DNA of 51,743 nucleotides from Candidatus Binatia bacterium (lineage in GTDB: Bacteria > Desulfobacterota > Binatia > HRBIN30), in the NCBI GenBank assembly GCA_026004215.1, contig BPIR01000002.1:1-51743 (forward strand), given 5' to 3'. Below the pieces are notes generated by a model that was given only the letters and a program-made list of their open reading frames with translations, had not been told where the DNA came from and did no database searches. Both the position numbers and the translations under genes were made by a program. Within the stretch, counting starts at the first letter, position 1; each line of letters opens with the position of its first letter. Shown piece after piece: positions 1 through 8,975 of this stretch.

Positions 1-55
1 ACCCCCTGCCCGGGGCCGCGCAGCCCGCGGTACAATGCGTACGCACCCAGAGCGG
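1..55. repeat. Copy A of a 55-bp duplicated sequence
   Basis: This stretch is closely repeated at 1613-1668. The last 29 bases of both copies, up to the AGAGCGG end, are identical and the first part differs at a few positions. Read on the minus strand, copy B immediately precedes the DUF4329 frame, so copy A may precede a second tip-like gene lying left of the window. Inference: remnant of a conserved module duplicated during tip-cassette exchange. It could equally be part of an intergenic repeat. Confidence 0.6.
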
Positions 56-83
56 TAGGGGCGACCGGCCGGTCGCCCCTACC
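54..83. repeat. Dispersed palindrome, GGTCGCCCCTAC type
   Basis: A perfect inverted repeat with half-site GTAGGGGCGACCGG abutting its complement. Close relatives occur at 30168-30199 (one mismatch) and, with an ACAAG loop, at 30303-30323 and 30340-30366. It lies directly next to repeat copy A. It behaves like a REP-type intergenic palindrome. Confidence 0.75.
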
Positions 84-338
84 GTCGTTCAACATGACGA
101 TCGCAAGAATATGGTTAAGCTTGACCACCAATTCATCCAACATCACCCTTGGCCCAATCGCCGCGGTTCTGAACCATTGTTCCCGCACAATGTTCGGCTC
201 GAAGAAGTGCCGCGGGCTGGCACAAGGCCAGCCCCTACGGCCCGCCGCAAAACACGTACATAGTGGACATCGCTGTGTGCAACGCACAGCCGCGCGCAAA
301 CGGTAGCGTAATTCGGCATGCTGCCGCCGTAGCGGGTA

Positions 339-360
339 GGGGCACGGCATGCCGTGCCCC
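339..360. repeat. Dispersed palindrome, GGCATGCC core
   Basis: A perfect 22-bp inverted repeat with half-site GGGGCACGGCA. The same element occurs as a perfect 28-bp palindrome at 30270-30297 and in degenerate form at 12321-12343. Confidence 0.75.
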
Positions 361-417
361 GCGGGCCCTGTGGCCGCACGGCCCTCGCCCCTCATCCCCT
401 CCTCCCTCACGGAGCCC

Positions 418-436
418 CTCTCCCTTTCAGGGAGAG
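418..436. repeat. CTCTCCC/GGGAGAG hairpin
   Basis: Stem CTCTCCC and GGGAGAG with a short TTTCA loop, followed by AGGGTTAGGGTGAGGG. A related hairpin lies at 511-534. No T-run follows, so it is probably a repeat rather than a terminator. Confidence 0.5.
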
Positions 437-510
437 AGGGTTAGGGTGAGGGTGAACGTCGACGCCACCAATCGCAGCATCCGTTCCCAGCCTCACCCGA
501 CCTGCGGCCG

Positions 511-534
511 ACCTCTCCCTGCAAGGGGAGAGGT
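511..534. repeat. ACCTCTCCC/GGGAGAGGT hairpin
   Basis: Nine-bp perfect stem with a six-base loop (TGCAAG). It is the second member of the CTCTCCC hairpin family in this intergenic region. Confidence 0.5.
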
Positions 535-634
535 GTCTGTGGATTTAGGGCGAGGGCAGGCGTGAGAGCATTCCTCGTCTGGCAGGACGTTTCCAAAAAG
601 TGGGTGTCCCGCATTGTGCCTTCCGCCTCTCGCA

Positions 635-1027
635 TCAGCGCCAAGCGCGCTTCTCGCGGATCGTATAGTCCTTTAAGTCGATCCAGTAGGTGACACCGCG
701 ACCGAACACGAGCGGGTCCGTGCTCGGCAAGATGGATACTGCCACTTCGCCCCCTTCCTCTTTGCTAAAAGCGATGCCCAAGTCTCTCGCGGCCAGCTCC
801 GGAAAAGAGTGAGCTCGCCCTGCCTTCCTCTCCAGCTCCTGGAAGTCCTTGACGACAACCGCAATTGCCAGCGCGATGCGCAACGGGATAATGCCTGAGT
901 CGATCGCTTTTTCTTCCAATAGCTCCTTGGAGACAGCCTGGTGCGGACACAACACCCATACAAACAATGCCACCACCGGCACCGCCAGCCTGGCTCGCAG
1001 CCGTGGTTTGCGGCCAAACGTGTTCAT
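635..1027 (-). CDS. Small exported protein, candidate immunity protein
   Basis: Encodes 130 residues. Residues 1-33 look like a signal peptide: Arg/Lys-rich start, hydrophobic AVPVVALFVWVL core, then a plausible cleavage after AVS. The mature part has no motif I recognise. Its ATG overlaps the stop of the upstream DUF4329 frame as ATGA (1024-1027), which indicates translational coupling. Small genes directly behind Rhs-type tips usually encode the cognate immunity protein, and a periplasmic location would fit a target attacked outside the cytoplasm. The immunity role is inferred from position only. Confidence 0.6.
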   Translation of the reverse strand: MNTFGRKPRLRARLAVPVVALFVWVLCPHQAVSKELLEEKAIDSGIIPLRIALAIAVVVKDFQELERKAGRAHSFPELAARDLGIAFSKEEGGEVAVSILPSTDPLVFGRGVTYWIDLKDYTIREKRAWR

Positions 1028-1719
1028 CTCACTGGTACCCTCCCTACGTAACGACCGAGCGTGACGGTCCTGCTATCGGACGGCAGTTCCCCGGCGGGAT
1101 AAAACCTCAAGTGGCCGCCGGGTGTCCCAACGTACGAACCGATGAAGCCCGGATACCTGGCTCCGAGCGCGTTTGTCGCGATCACATCCCTTGGCGAGAA
1201 GTATTCGAATCCGCTGCCCGCCCCGTGGGTGTGCCATACGGCTAAGGGACGTCCCTCCTTTGGCATGAAGCGCACAGCCTCACCGAAGCTAGGGCCGGCG
1301 CACTTGTCCGCACCGCCGCACGGCTGGCCGAGGACACCAGTGGTCGAGACAATCCTTCCCTGCTCATCCTCGTAGATAATGCCGAGGTACTCAGTGTCCG
1401 TTCGCACGGAGGGAGGATTGTGCAGCTCGACGGCATCCTTCGCAACAGCATCTACGCGCGCCACCGTGGGATCGTTGGGATCCACGAGTTTTCCACTGCG
1501 GAGCACCCGAGTTTCTGCTTCTCGGCCAAGGGTCCCTTTGCCCCCACTCGCCCCTCGGCCATTCCCGGCACTACCCGGCGACTGCTTCGCTTCTTCCTGC
1601 GTGTTGCTCTTCACCCCCTGCCCCGGGTCCGCGGAGGCCGCGGTACAATGCGTACGCACCCAGAGCGGCCAGCAATGGCCACACTCACCACTCACCACTC
1701 GCCACTCGCCATTCGCCAT
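1024..1719 (-). CDS. DUF4329 domain protein, Rhs-tip-like
   Basis: The C-terminal ~130 residues match DUF4329 as I know it from the ends of Rhs/polymorphic toxins: an AKDAVELHNP helix, EYLGIIYED, then AVWHTHG...FSPRDV and a YVGTPGG strand. The HTH(x9)SxxD arrangement with an upstream Glu resembles a JAMM/JAB metallopeptidase signature, although the spacing is two residues longer than the usual seven. The first ~35 codons of this open frame translate the tandem repeat and repeat copy B, so they are probably not native. A GTG at 1614 or an upstream fusion (now lost) is more plausible. No Rhs core is present, so this may be an orphan tip. It is coupled to the exported protein downstream. Confidence 0.6.
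   Translation of the reverse strand: MANGEWRVVSGECGHCWPLWVRTHCTAASADPGQGVKSNTQEEAKQSPGSAGNGRGASGGKGTLGREAETRVLRSGKLVDPNDPTVARVDAVAKDAVELHNPPSVRTDTEYLGIIYEDEQGRIVSTTGVLGQPCGGADKCAGPSFGEAVRFMPKEGRPLAVWHTHGAGSGFEYFSPRDVIATNALGARYPGFIGSYVGTPGGHLRFYPAGELPSDSRTVTLGRYVGRVPVR
1613..1668. repeat. Copy B of the 55-bp duplicated sequence
   Basis: Second copy of the sequence at 1-55, with the segment containing CGGTACAATGCGTACGCACC identical in both. Here it leads directly into the DUF4329 frame on the minus strand and is followed on its other side by the CTCGCCA tandem repeat. Confidence 0.6.
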
Positions 1720-1797
1720 TCGCCATTCGCTATTCGCGACTCACCGCTGGCCCGCCACCACTCACTACTCGCCACTCGCCACTCGCTACTCGCCATT
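1679..1797. repeat. Degenerate CTCGCCA tandem repeat
   Basis: About 17 imperfect copies of a 7-base unit (CTCGCCA, CTCACCA, TTCGCCA, CTCACTA) in a row. A shorter array of the same unit is at 12357-12395. Frames through it read as SGEWRVV-type peptides and are not genes. Confidence 0.75.
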
Positions 1798-2392
1798 TCA
1801 TCCTAGCCTCACCCGGGCTGCGGGCGACCGCATTTGCCCGTTCCCGATTGCGCCGCACAAATATTGCCGGTCCTGCTGGGGGGGGCAATGCCCACCAAAG
1901 ACGCGCCGGATCGGGTGTGATCGGAGCCCTGCATGCGGATCGAACGGCAACGGCATTCGCGTCGTCGGTCATGACGTGCGCCGCGGCGGGGCTGGGGCCG
2001 TGGGCAGTGTCGGGCGAGCGCTGTTGGCCGGTCTATGGGCGCACGGCCGTGCGCCCCCCTACACGGCACGATCGTCCTTTCCCCAGGCACAATTGTCTCC
2101 GCTCCCTCCCAGGCAGAGGGCTATGGTGCAGGTTGCTTCCGGCGCAGTAGGGGCAGCGAAGGCCGGCAAGCGCGCCGCTGGGCCAGGGATTGCGCCGCCC
2201 CCGTCTGTGCCGGCCAAGGGGGGCGGACGTCGTTGCGCGCGCGCAGGCTTTCGGGCGGTGCTCGCCTCGTGCGCCGGTACGGCCAGGCCCAGGCACACTG
2301 CGCGCTTCTCGGTCGTGCCGGCCGTGCACCGGTCTCCGCAGGTATGTTGAAGCAAGAGAGATTTCCTGATTAAGCGCCGGTCGAGGGATGCG
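1798..2392. other. Intergenic region with one palindrome
   Basis: No supported gene. It contains a perfect 20-bp palindrome at 2037-2056 (half-site GGGCGCACGG), built like the other dispersed palindromes. Long open frames here run antisense into the following dehydrogenase gene and have no recognisable features. Confidence 0.5.
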
Positions 2393-3172
2393 ATGTTGCT
2401 CGCCGAGAAAGTCGTGATCGTCTCTGGCGTCGGCCCCGGGCTGGGCCGCAGCATTGCCCTTGCCTGTGCCCGCGAGGGCGCGCGCGTCGTGCTTTCGGCC
2501 CGTAACCGGGAGTACCTCGACACTGTGGCCGCCGAGATACGCGCTGCCGGGGGCGAGGCCCTCGTGGTGGCTGCGGACATTACCCTCAGATCGGACTGCG
2601 ACCAGCTCGTCCGCCACACGATCGAGCACTACCAGCGCATTGACGTGCTGGTGAACAATGCCTTTCGCGGAGGCGTGGAACCACGCTTCGAAGAGGTGGA
2701 CCTGCAACGCTGGCGCGAAGTGTTCGAGGTGAACGTATTCGGGTCTTTGCAACTCGCTCAAGCCGTCGTGCCGTACATGCGCGCGCAACACAGCGGCGCC
2801 ATCGTGTTCATCAATTCGATGTCGGCCCGAGTGATCGAGCCGGGCATGGGCGGCTACGCGTCGTCGAAAGGTGCGCTCCTCATTGCGGCGCGCACTCTCG
2901 CCAAGGAGCTCGGCCCGTACGGAATTCGCGTGAACTCGGTGGTGCCCGGCTACATCTGGAGCGAGAAGCTCGAAGGCTACTTCCGCTGGCTGGCCCGCCA
3001 ACAAGGGCGCACCTTCGAGGAAGTGCGCGACGACATTGCCGGTCGCACTGCGCTGGGCCACATCCCGGATTCCGACGAAATTGCCGACACGGTGGTTTTC
3101 TTCGCTTCCGATTTATCCCGCGCCGTTACCGGCCAGGCTCTCGACGTCAATGCGGGGCACTTTTTCGACTGA
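2393..3172 (+). CDS. Short-chain dehydrogenase/reductase (SDR)
   Basis: 259 residues, the normal length for a classical SDR. Visible features are the N-terminal Rossmann glycine motif (SGVGPGLG, about residues 11-18), the VNNA motif near 88, the catalytic Ser in the INSMSA segment, and YASSK with the catalytic Tyr and Lys around 155-159. This predicts an NAD(P)-dependent alcohol/ketone oxidoreductase in the cytoplasm with unknown substrate. The ATG at 2393 is preceded by GAGGG at five bases. The MFS gene overlaps its 3' end by 23 bp, so the two are likely co-transcribed and may handle the same compound. Confidence 0.9.
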   Translation: MLLAEKVVIVSGVGPGLGRSIALACAREGARVVLSARNREYLDTVAAEIRAAGGEALVVAADITLRSDCDQLVRHTIEHYQRIDVLVNNAFRGGVEPRFEEVDLQRWREVFEVNVFGSLQLAQAVVPYMRAQHSGAIVFINSMSARVIEPGMGGYASSKGALLIAARTLAKELGPYGIRVNSVVPGYIWSEKLEGYFRWLARQQGRTFEEVRDDIAGRTALGHIPDSDEIADTVVFFASDLSRAVTGQALDVNAGHFFD

Positions 3173-4394
3173 CCCTCCGAGCACTGCGGCCGCGCGGCCG
3201 ACGCTTTGGGGCGAACCTTTGCGGTCGTGGCTGCTCCTCGCCGTTGGGGTGTGCGCGGTGAGTGCGCAGTCGGCCTCGTCGCTGGCGTTCGCCGTCCTCA
3301 TGAAGCCCATGACTCAAACCCTGAACATCGATCGCACGACCTTTGCCTCGGCCATGAGCCTGCGCATGCTGCTGATGGTGCTAGCAATGAGCGTGGCGGG
3401 CATTGCGACCGATCGCTTCGGCGCTCGCGCCGTGCTGGCGAGCGGGGCCCTGATCGTGGGCGCGTGCACCGTCGCCCTTGCCTGGGTACCCTCTGCGGCT
3501 TGGCTCTACCCCATCATGGCCCTGATTGGGCCGGGCCAAGCTGCCATTGGCTCGGTTGCGGCCTCGGCGCTCATCGTGCGCCACTTTTCGCGCCGCCGCG
3601 GCTGGGCGGTCGGTATCCTAAACGGGGGCGACAACCTTTTGAATGCGAGCATTCCCATCCTCACCGCCGCCGTTCTCCAGCAACGAGGCTGGCAAGCAGC
3701 TCTAGTCGCGCTCGGAGGAGCGTATCTGGCACTGGCTTTACTGGTGCGCGCAACCATGCGGCGCGGCGACGGGCGTAGCGCAGCTCCGACGCCCCATACC
3801 GCCCCGACCCCAGCGGCACTACGGGTGCAGTGGCGCTCCTTCTGGCTGGTCATCGTGGTGTACATGGGCGTGTACGCCTTCGTCACTTCCGTTCAGCTCC
3901 ACTTGCATGCCTACCTGACCGATCTGGGATCGAGTCCCTCGCAGGCCTCACAGGTCCTCAGCACCCAGCTCCTCGTCGGCGCCCTCGGCGCCCCATTGAT
4001 CGGCGGGATTGCCGGCCGCTGGGGCGCGCGACCGGCGCTTCTCGCAACCGTGGTGGGCTTGTTCATCGCCTCGCTGTTGTTGTGGAACGTGCACCACGGA
4101 ACCGCCCTGCTCGCGTGGGCGGTGTTTTACGGACTAGTCAATAGCGGCATCGTGGCACTGCTCGCCCTGGTATTGACGGAGATCTTCGGTGCTGCCCGCA
4201 TTGGCGAACGATTTGGCTTGGCAATGATGTTTTGTATGGGCAGTACGATGGTGGCAAACGTCTACTCGGCAGCGATGTTCGACCACTTCGGAAGCTACCG
4301 GCTCGTTTGGCAAAGTTATACGGCGCTCATGGCAGCGCTGCTCGTTCCGGTGCTCTGGCTCGCGCGCGAACCACGAAGCCATCCCCCCGGCTGA
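3150..4394 (+). CDS. MFS transporter
   Basis: About 414 residues with roughly 12 hydrophobic segments. The cytoplasmic loop after TM2 reads GIATDRFGARAVL, a typical major-facilitator A-motif region, and a second half begins after the Pro/Thr-rich linker near residue 215. I chose the ATG at 3150, which overlaps the SDR stop; longer frames start inside the SDR gene and would give an implausible N-terminus. Substrate is unknown. It probably imports or exports the substrate of the SDR. Confidence 0.88.
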   Translation: MRGTFSTDPPSTAAARPTLWGEPLRSWLLLAVGVCAVSAQSASSLAFAVLMKPMTQTLNIDRTTFASAMSLRMLLMVLAMSVAGIATDRFGARAVLASGALIVGACTVALAWVPSAAWLYPIMALIGPGQAAIGSVAASALIVRHFSRRRGWAVGILNGGDNLLNASIPILTAAVLQQRGWQAALVALGGAYLALALLVRATMRRGDGRSAAPTPHTAPTPAALRVQWRSFWLVIVVYMGVYAFVTSVQLHLHAYLTDLGSSPSQASQVLSTQLLVGALGAPLIGGIAGRWGARPALLATVVGLFIASLLLWNVHHGTALLAWAVFYGLVNSGIVALLALVLTEIFGAARIGERFGLAMMFCMGSTMVANVYSAAMFDHFGSYRLVWQSYTALMAALLVPVLWLAREPRSHPPG

Positions 4395-4699
4395 GTTTCG
4401 AGCTCTTCGCCGTGTTTTTTGCGAACCAGCCAAATCCCATGCACCCGAGTGGAGCGTGTCGTCGCCCGCTGCGCCACCACGCGGGAGGGGCGTACGGCCG
4501 GGCACAGCGCTTGCGGCCGCATGTACCGCGGCCATGCTGGGGCGAGGATGCAGCCGAAAGCGGCTTTACGCTGCCACTCGACCAATTTCCCGCCCGAGCG
4601 ATGTTAAAACGGTGCGGAACACTCCGGCGCATCCCACCGCGGTGGGCGAGTTTCCCGTTTCCGGCCACGCCCATGGCCGCTCGCCCGGGGCGCACTTTG
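4395..4699. other. Intergenic gap between convergent genes
   Basis: No gene is supported in this gap between the MFS permease (+) and the phosphofructokinase (-). It holds a perfect 14-bp palindrome, CCCACCGCGGTGGG, at 4633-4646, which could form a hairpin. No T-tract follows it. Confidence 0.5.
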
Positions 4700-6010
4700 C
4701 TACGCTGCGTTCGGCTCCGCGCTCGCAGCAGTCCAGGTCGGGCGCGGCAACACCAGAGGCGGCGGTTCCAGTTCCACCAAGTATTCGAACTGCCGGCGGA
4801 ACTCTTCCGGGCTCAGGTGAGCCACGCGCGCGAAGCGAGCGATTTCCTCGGGGCGCTCGAAGTCGTCGCGACGCAATCGGATCATGTAGCGGCGGGCAAT
4901 GGCGTAACGGGTGGAATACACATCCACGAGCCGAATCTTGGTGCGGCCGGTACGGGGATCGAGTAAATGCTCGAAGGGTATCGGCACGAACTGGCCGGCT
5001 TGCAACGACACCATCACGCGATCGCCACCCTCGAGCAGGAATTTCGCGGCGCAGTATCCGAGGTCGCGCGTATATTCGAGGTCGTACGGAATGGGGTCGG
5101 CGCAACGGAGCTCGTAACCAATGTTTTTCGCGGTGAGCGTGACCTTGATGCCGAGTTCCGCCAGGCGATCGGCAAGGGCGCGTTTCACGAGGTCGCCGAG
5201 ATCGATTTCCGACAAGCGTACGTGCCCGTGCTCGTCACGTTCTACATGTTCGAGGCCTTCGACATCCTGCGGATCCATATCGAGCACGACGCCCTCGGCG
5301 ATCACCGCCACCCCGTCGCGGCGGCCGTCGGCCAGGCGCTTGATGACGGCACCGGCCAAAATGTCCGCGATGTGCCGGAGGCGCACGCGCCGGCCGAGGA
5401 ACTCTTCCAAGATCAACGTAATGGTCGCACCGGCCGCTTTCCCGATCCCCAGTGCCAGGTGCCCCGCTTTGCGCCCCATAGTCACCACGATGTACCAGCG
5501 CGAGGTGGTGTAAGCGTCTACCATGAGGTTTTTGACTAGCTCTACACCCACGTGCCGCGCGGTTTGAAAGCCAAAGGTATCCACGTGTGGCGGCAAATCC
5601 AAATCGTTGTCGATGGTTTTGGGCACGTGCACGACGCGCAGGCGCCCGGCCGCTCGATCGGCAAGGCACATGGCGGAATACGCCGTATCGTCGCCGCCGA
5701 TGGTGATCAGGCGATCGACTCCGAGCGCGTCGAGGGAGCGCACGCACCGCTCGAGAAGTTCCGGGCTTTTCGTGGGATTGGCGCGTGAGATGCCGATGAT
5801 CGAGCCGCCACGAAAATGCACGCGGCTGACTTTGTCGATGGTCAGAGGCTCCACAGCGTCCGTACGGCCCTGCATGATGTGTTCGAAGCCGTCGCGGATC
5901 CCCAGCACAGGTACTCCTTCCAGCACCGCCCGAATCGTGGCCGCGCCGATGACGCTATTGATTCCCGGCGCTGGCCCGCCGCCGACAAGAATGCCGAGCT
6001 TTTTCTCCAT
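4700..6010 (-). CDS. pfp: 6-phosphofructokinase, PPi-dependent type
   Basis: 436 residues. The motif GGDDT replaces the GGDG of ATP-dependent enzymes and PKTIDND replaces PGTIDND; in the family both changes mark pyrophosphate as phosphoryl donor. The N-terminal GILVGGGPAPGIN segment is the nucleotide/PPi-binding start. It would interconvert fructose 6-phosphate and fructose 1,6-bisphosphate, reversibly if PPi is used. The start at ATG 6010 is fixed by AAGGAGG at 6021-6027; a GTG at 6034 lies upstream of that site. It is the last gene of the minus-strand 2-oxoglutarate dehydrogenase cluster, 132 bp behind lpd. Confidence 0.9.
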   Translation of the reverse strand: MEKKLGILVGGGPAPGINSVIGAATIRAVLEGVPVLGIRDGFEHIMQGRTDAVEPLTIDKVSRVHFRGGSIIGISRANPTKSPELLERCVRSLDALGVDRLITIGGDDTAYSAMCLADRAAGRLRVVHVPKTIDNDLDLPPHVDTFGFQTARHVGVELVKNLMVDAYTTSRWYIVVTMGRKAGHLALGIGKAAGATITLILEEFLGRRVRLRHIADILAGAVIKRLADGRRDGVAVIAEGVVLDMDPQDVEGLEHVERDEHGHVRLSEIDLGDLVKRALADRLAELGIKVTLTAKNIGYELRCADPIPYDLEYTRDLGYCAAKFLLEGGDRVMVSLQAGQFVPIPFEHLLDPRTGRTKIRLVDVYSTRYAIARRYMIRLRRDDFERPEEIARFARVAHLSPEEFRRQFEYLVELEPPPLVLPRPTWTAASAEPNAA

Positions 6011-6142
6011 GTTTTCCGATCCTCCTTGCCTCACTGCCGGTCGGATTGCGCCAAGATCATTGCAGGCAAGCGAACCGTTTCCAGTGCCGCTGCCCGCTCG
6101 ACTGCACAGCTCAAGAGTCCTGCAGCGGGCACTCGGCCGCGC

Positions 6143-7564
6143 CTAAATGTTGAGCGGGCGACCATCCACGGCCAGAGCAGCTTCGCGCAATGCCTCGGGC
6201 AGCGTGGGGTGCGCATGGCAGGTGCGGGCGAGATCCTCCGCACTCGCACCGAACTCCATGGCCAAGGCAGCTTCTGCGATGAGATCCGAGGCGCGCGGCC
6301 CGAGAATGTGGACACCGAGGACCCGATCGCTCTCGGCATCCGCAATCACTTTGACCTGGCCCTCGGTTTCGCCCAGGCAACGCGCGCGTCCATTGGCCAA
6401 GAAGGGAAATGTACCCACCCGTATCTCTAGGCCTCGCTCGCGCGCAGCGTCTTCGGTGAGGCCGACGCCCGCAAGCTCCGGCGCAGTATAAACCACGTTC
6501 GGAATGGCTTCGTAGTTGACGTGTCCGGCAATGCCGCACATGCGCTCCACAGCGGCCACACCTTCCTCTTCGGCTTTGTGCGCCAGCATCGGCCCGCCGA
6601 TCACGTCGCCGATCGCGTAAATCCCGGCGACGCTGGTTTGGTATGCACGGTCCACTTTGATGAAACCACGCTGGTCGCGTTCGACACCCAGTTCTTCCAG
6701 ACCCAAACCGTCCGTATACGGTTTGCGTCCGACGGCAACCAGCACTGTGTCGACCTCCACCACCCGGCTTTGGCCTTGCTGCTCCAAGGTCACGCGCACG
6801 CCGTTTTGCGTCCGTTCCCCCTCCCGTGCCGTGGTTTGCAATTCGATCCGCAGCCCCTGCTTTTGCAAACTTTTTTGCAGGAGTTCGGCGAGTTTGCGGT
6901 CCATCCCCGGCAAGATGCGATCGAGAAATTCTACCACCAGCACTTCGGCTCCCAGACGAGACCATACCGAGCCGAGCTCCAGGCCCACTGCTCCCGCTCC
7001 GATCACCAGCAGCTTCGCCGGCACGCGAGCGAGCGATAACGCTTCGGTGGAAGAAATGACGCGCTCGCCATCGAACGGAAGGTCGGCCAAAGCCGCCGGC
7101 ACGCTTCCCGTGGCAATGAGAATGCGTGGCGCGAGGAGCTCTCTCGTCTCCCCGTTCCGGCGCACGAGAACACGGCCCGGCGCCGCGATGCGGGCCGTTC
7201 CCTGCACCCGCTCGATACCATGCTTGCGGAACAAGCCCGCGATTCCTTGCGTGAGCACCTTCACCACGCGCTCTTTGCGGGCCATCATGGCGGCCAAATC
7301 GAGCTCGACCTCGGCCAAGCGGATGCCATGGGCCGCAAACTCGTGGCGGGCCTGAAAATACAACTCGCTCGAATCGAGCAGCGCCTTGCTCGGGATGCAG
7401 CCAATGTTCAAGCACGTGCCCCCCAGTTGAGGGTCCTTCTCCACGCAGGCGACCCGCATACCGAGTTGGGCTGCTCGGATGGCAGCGATGTAACCACCCG
7501 GCCCTGCACCGATAATGACCAAATCCAAACCCTGCTCGAATTTCTTGGCATCGCTTTGCGACAT
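6143..7564 (-). CDS. lpdA: Dihydrolipoyl dehydrogenase (E3)
   Basis: 473 residues, normal for the family. An FAD-binding GAGPGG motif lies near the N-terminus, followed by GGTCLNIGCIPSK with the redox-active Cys pair, an NAD-binding GAGAVGLELG motif mid-protein and the C-terminal HAHPTLPEAL with the catalytic His. It reoxidises dihydrolipoamide on the E2 subunit with NAD+. I start at ATG 7564 because GAGGAGG sits six bases upstream; the frame is open further but without a ribosome site. It lies 82 bp behind the E2 gene in one operon. Confidence 0.95.
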   Translation of the reverse strand: MSQSDAKKFEQGLDLVIIGAGPGGYIAAIRAAQLGMRVACVEKDPQLGGTCLNIGCIPSKALLDSSELYFQARHEFAAHGIRLAEVELDLAAMMARKERVVKVLTQGIAGLFRKHGIERVQGTARIAAPGRVLVRRNGETRELLAPRILIATGSVPAALADLPFDGERVISSTEALSLARVPAKLLVIGAGAVGLELGSVWSRLGAEVLVVEFLDRILPGMDRKLAELLQKSLQKQGLRIELQTTAREGERTQNGVRVTLEQQGQSRVVEVDTVLVAVGRKPYTDGLGLEELGVERDQRGFIKVDRAYQTSVAGIYAIGDVIGGPMLAHKAEEEGVAAVERMCGIAGHVNYEAIPNVVYTAPELAGVGLTEDAARERGLEIRVGTFPFLANGRARCLGETEGQVKVIADAESDRVLGVHILGPRASDLIAEAALAMEFGASAEDLARTCHAHPTLPEALREAALAVDGRPLNI

Positions 7565-7646
7565 GCGTTCCTCCTCGCCTTCCGTGACCCCTACGTCCTC
7601 GACCGACACACCGGCGACAGCCGCGTGCGCGGGCGCCCGATGGCGC

Positions 7647-8975
7647 CTACACCCCGAGCAGCAAGCGTGCGGGGTCCTCGATGCGTTCTTTTACTCTCAC
7701 GAGGAAGGTGACGGCCTGCTCCCCGTCCACCAAGCGGTGATCGTAGGACAATGCGACGTACATCATCGGGCGGATGACAATTTGATCGTCCACGACAACC
7801 GGCCGCTTCTCGATCTTGTGCATGCCCAAAATGCCGCTTTGCGGCGGATTGAGGATGGGGGTGGACAGCAGCGAACCGAACACGCCGCCGTTGGTGATGG
7901 TGAACGTGCCCCCGCTGATGTCCTGGATGCCGAGTTTGCCCTGACGGGCGAGCGTGGCCAAGCGCTCGATCTCGCTCTCGATCTCGGCGAACGAGCGCTG
8001 ATCCGCGTAGTGAATGACCGGCACGACCAAGCCGCGTTCCGTGGCCACGGCAATGCCGAGGTGCACGTGCTTGTGGTACACGATTTGATCCCCTTCGATG
8101 AACGCGTTCACCACCGGAATTTCTTGCAGTGCGGCCACGCAAGCTTTGGCAAAGAACGACATGAAGCCGAGGCTGACGCCGTAGCGCTTTTGAAAGCGCT
8201 CGCGGTATTGGGCGCGCAACGCCATGACCTGGCTCATGTCGATCTCGTTGAAGGTGGTGAGAATCGCCGCGGTGTGCTGCGCTTGCACGAGGCGCTCGGC
8301 AATGCGCTTGCGCAAGTGCGACATGGGCACCCGTTCTTCCTCGCCCTCTTCCCGCTGCATGGGAGTCGGCGCCCGCACCGCTGCGGTCGTCTCGGCTGCA
8401 CTGGGCGCCGGGCCAGGCGATGGTGTCGGAGGCGGTGGCGGCGATGGGGGCGGCTCGGGTTGCGGAGCGGCCTGTTGCCGCTCGAGATACGCCAGCACAT
8501 CGGCTTTCGTCAGGCGCCCCCCTTTTCCCGTACCGGGAATTTGGCTGACGTCGAGGCCATGTTCTTCGACCAGGCGGCGCACGGCCGGGCTCAGAAGTGG
8601 CGAAGCTGCTGGAGGGGCTGGCTGCTGGCCGACGGCGCTCGGGGCGCGAGGCTCGGTCACGCTCGCGCGTGGGGGCTCGGCTGCGGCGGACTTCGGAGAA
8701 GCGGCAGCGGTTGCCGACGGACCCGCAGGTTGCTGGGCCGCTTGTGGTTCGATCGTGGCCACCACCGCTCCGACCTCTACCGTGGCACCTTCGGGTTGCA
8801 CAATGTGCAGCAGACCGCTGGAAGTTGCTGGAATTTCCACGCTGGCCTTGTCGGTTTCTAGCTCGAGGATCGGCTCATCGGCCTGAACGTACTCTCCCTC
8901 CTGCTTGATCCAGCGTACGATCACGCCTTGGGTGATGGACTCTCCCAGCGATGGAATTCTCACTTCAACGGGCAT
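7647..8975 (-). CDS. sucB: Dihydrolipoamide succinyltransferase (E2)
   Basis: 442 residues. Lipoyl domain at 1-80 with the modifiable Lys in ETDKAS (K43), an Ala/Pro-rich linker, a peripheral-subunit-binding domain around 135-170 ([18 protein letters not shown]), a second long Pro-rich linker, then the acyltransferase domain ending in [10 protein letters not shown] with the catalytic His and Asp. GGAGGA precedes the ATG by a few bases. Its start overlaps the E1 stop by 11 bp. Together with E1 and E3 it oxidises 2-oxoglutarate to succinyl-CoA. Confidence 0.95.
   Translation of the reverse strand: MPVEVRIPSLGESITQGVIVRWIKQEGEYVQADEPILELETDKASVEIPATSSGLLHIVQPEGATVEVGAVVATIEPQAAQQPAGPSATAAASPKSAAAEPPRASVTEPRAPSAVGQQPAPPAASPLLSPAVRRLVEEHGLDVSQIPGTGKGGRLTKADVLAYLERQQAAPQPEPPPSPPPPPTPSPGPAPSAAETTAAVRAPTPMQREEGEEERVPMSHLRKRIAERLVQAQHTAAILTTFNEIDMSQVMALRAQYRERFQKRYGVSLGFMSFFAKACVAALQEIPVVNAFIEGDQIVYHKHVHLGIAVATERGLVVPVIHYADQRSFAEIESEIERLATLARQGKLGIQDISGGTFTITNGGVFGSLLSTPILNPPQSGILGMHKIEKRPVVVDDQIVIRPMMYVALSYDHRLVDGEQAVTFLVRVKERIEDPARLLLGV

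Larger units (their letters stand above)
84..634. other. Repeat-rich intergenic region
   Basis: I find no convincing gene here. The stretch contains a hairpin with stem GGGCTGGC and loop ACAA at about 215-236, a perfect palindrome at 339-360, and two CTCTCCC/GGGAGAG hairpins at 418-436 and 511-534. Open frames across it are translations of these repeats. Confidence 0.6.

Noticed and set aside
1379..2350. Long plus-strand frame of 323 codons
   Set aside because: It runs antisense to the DUF4329 gene and through tandem repeats and a palindrome; no domain or ribosome site supports it.
2033..3061. Minus-strand frame of 342 codons
   Set aside because: It is the antisense shadow of the SDR gene, whose catalytic motifs are clear in the plus frame.
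4411..4416. T-run after the MFS gene as a terminator
   Set aside because: No GC-rich stem precedes the T-run on either strand.
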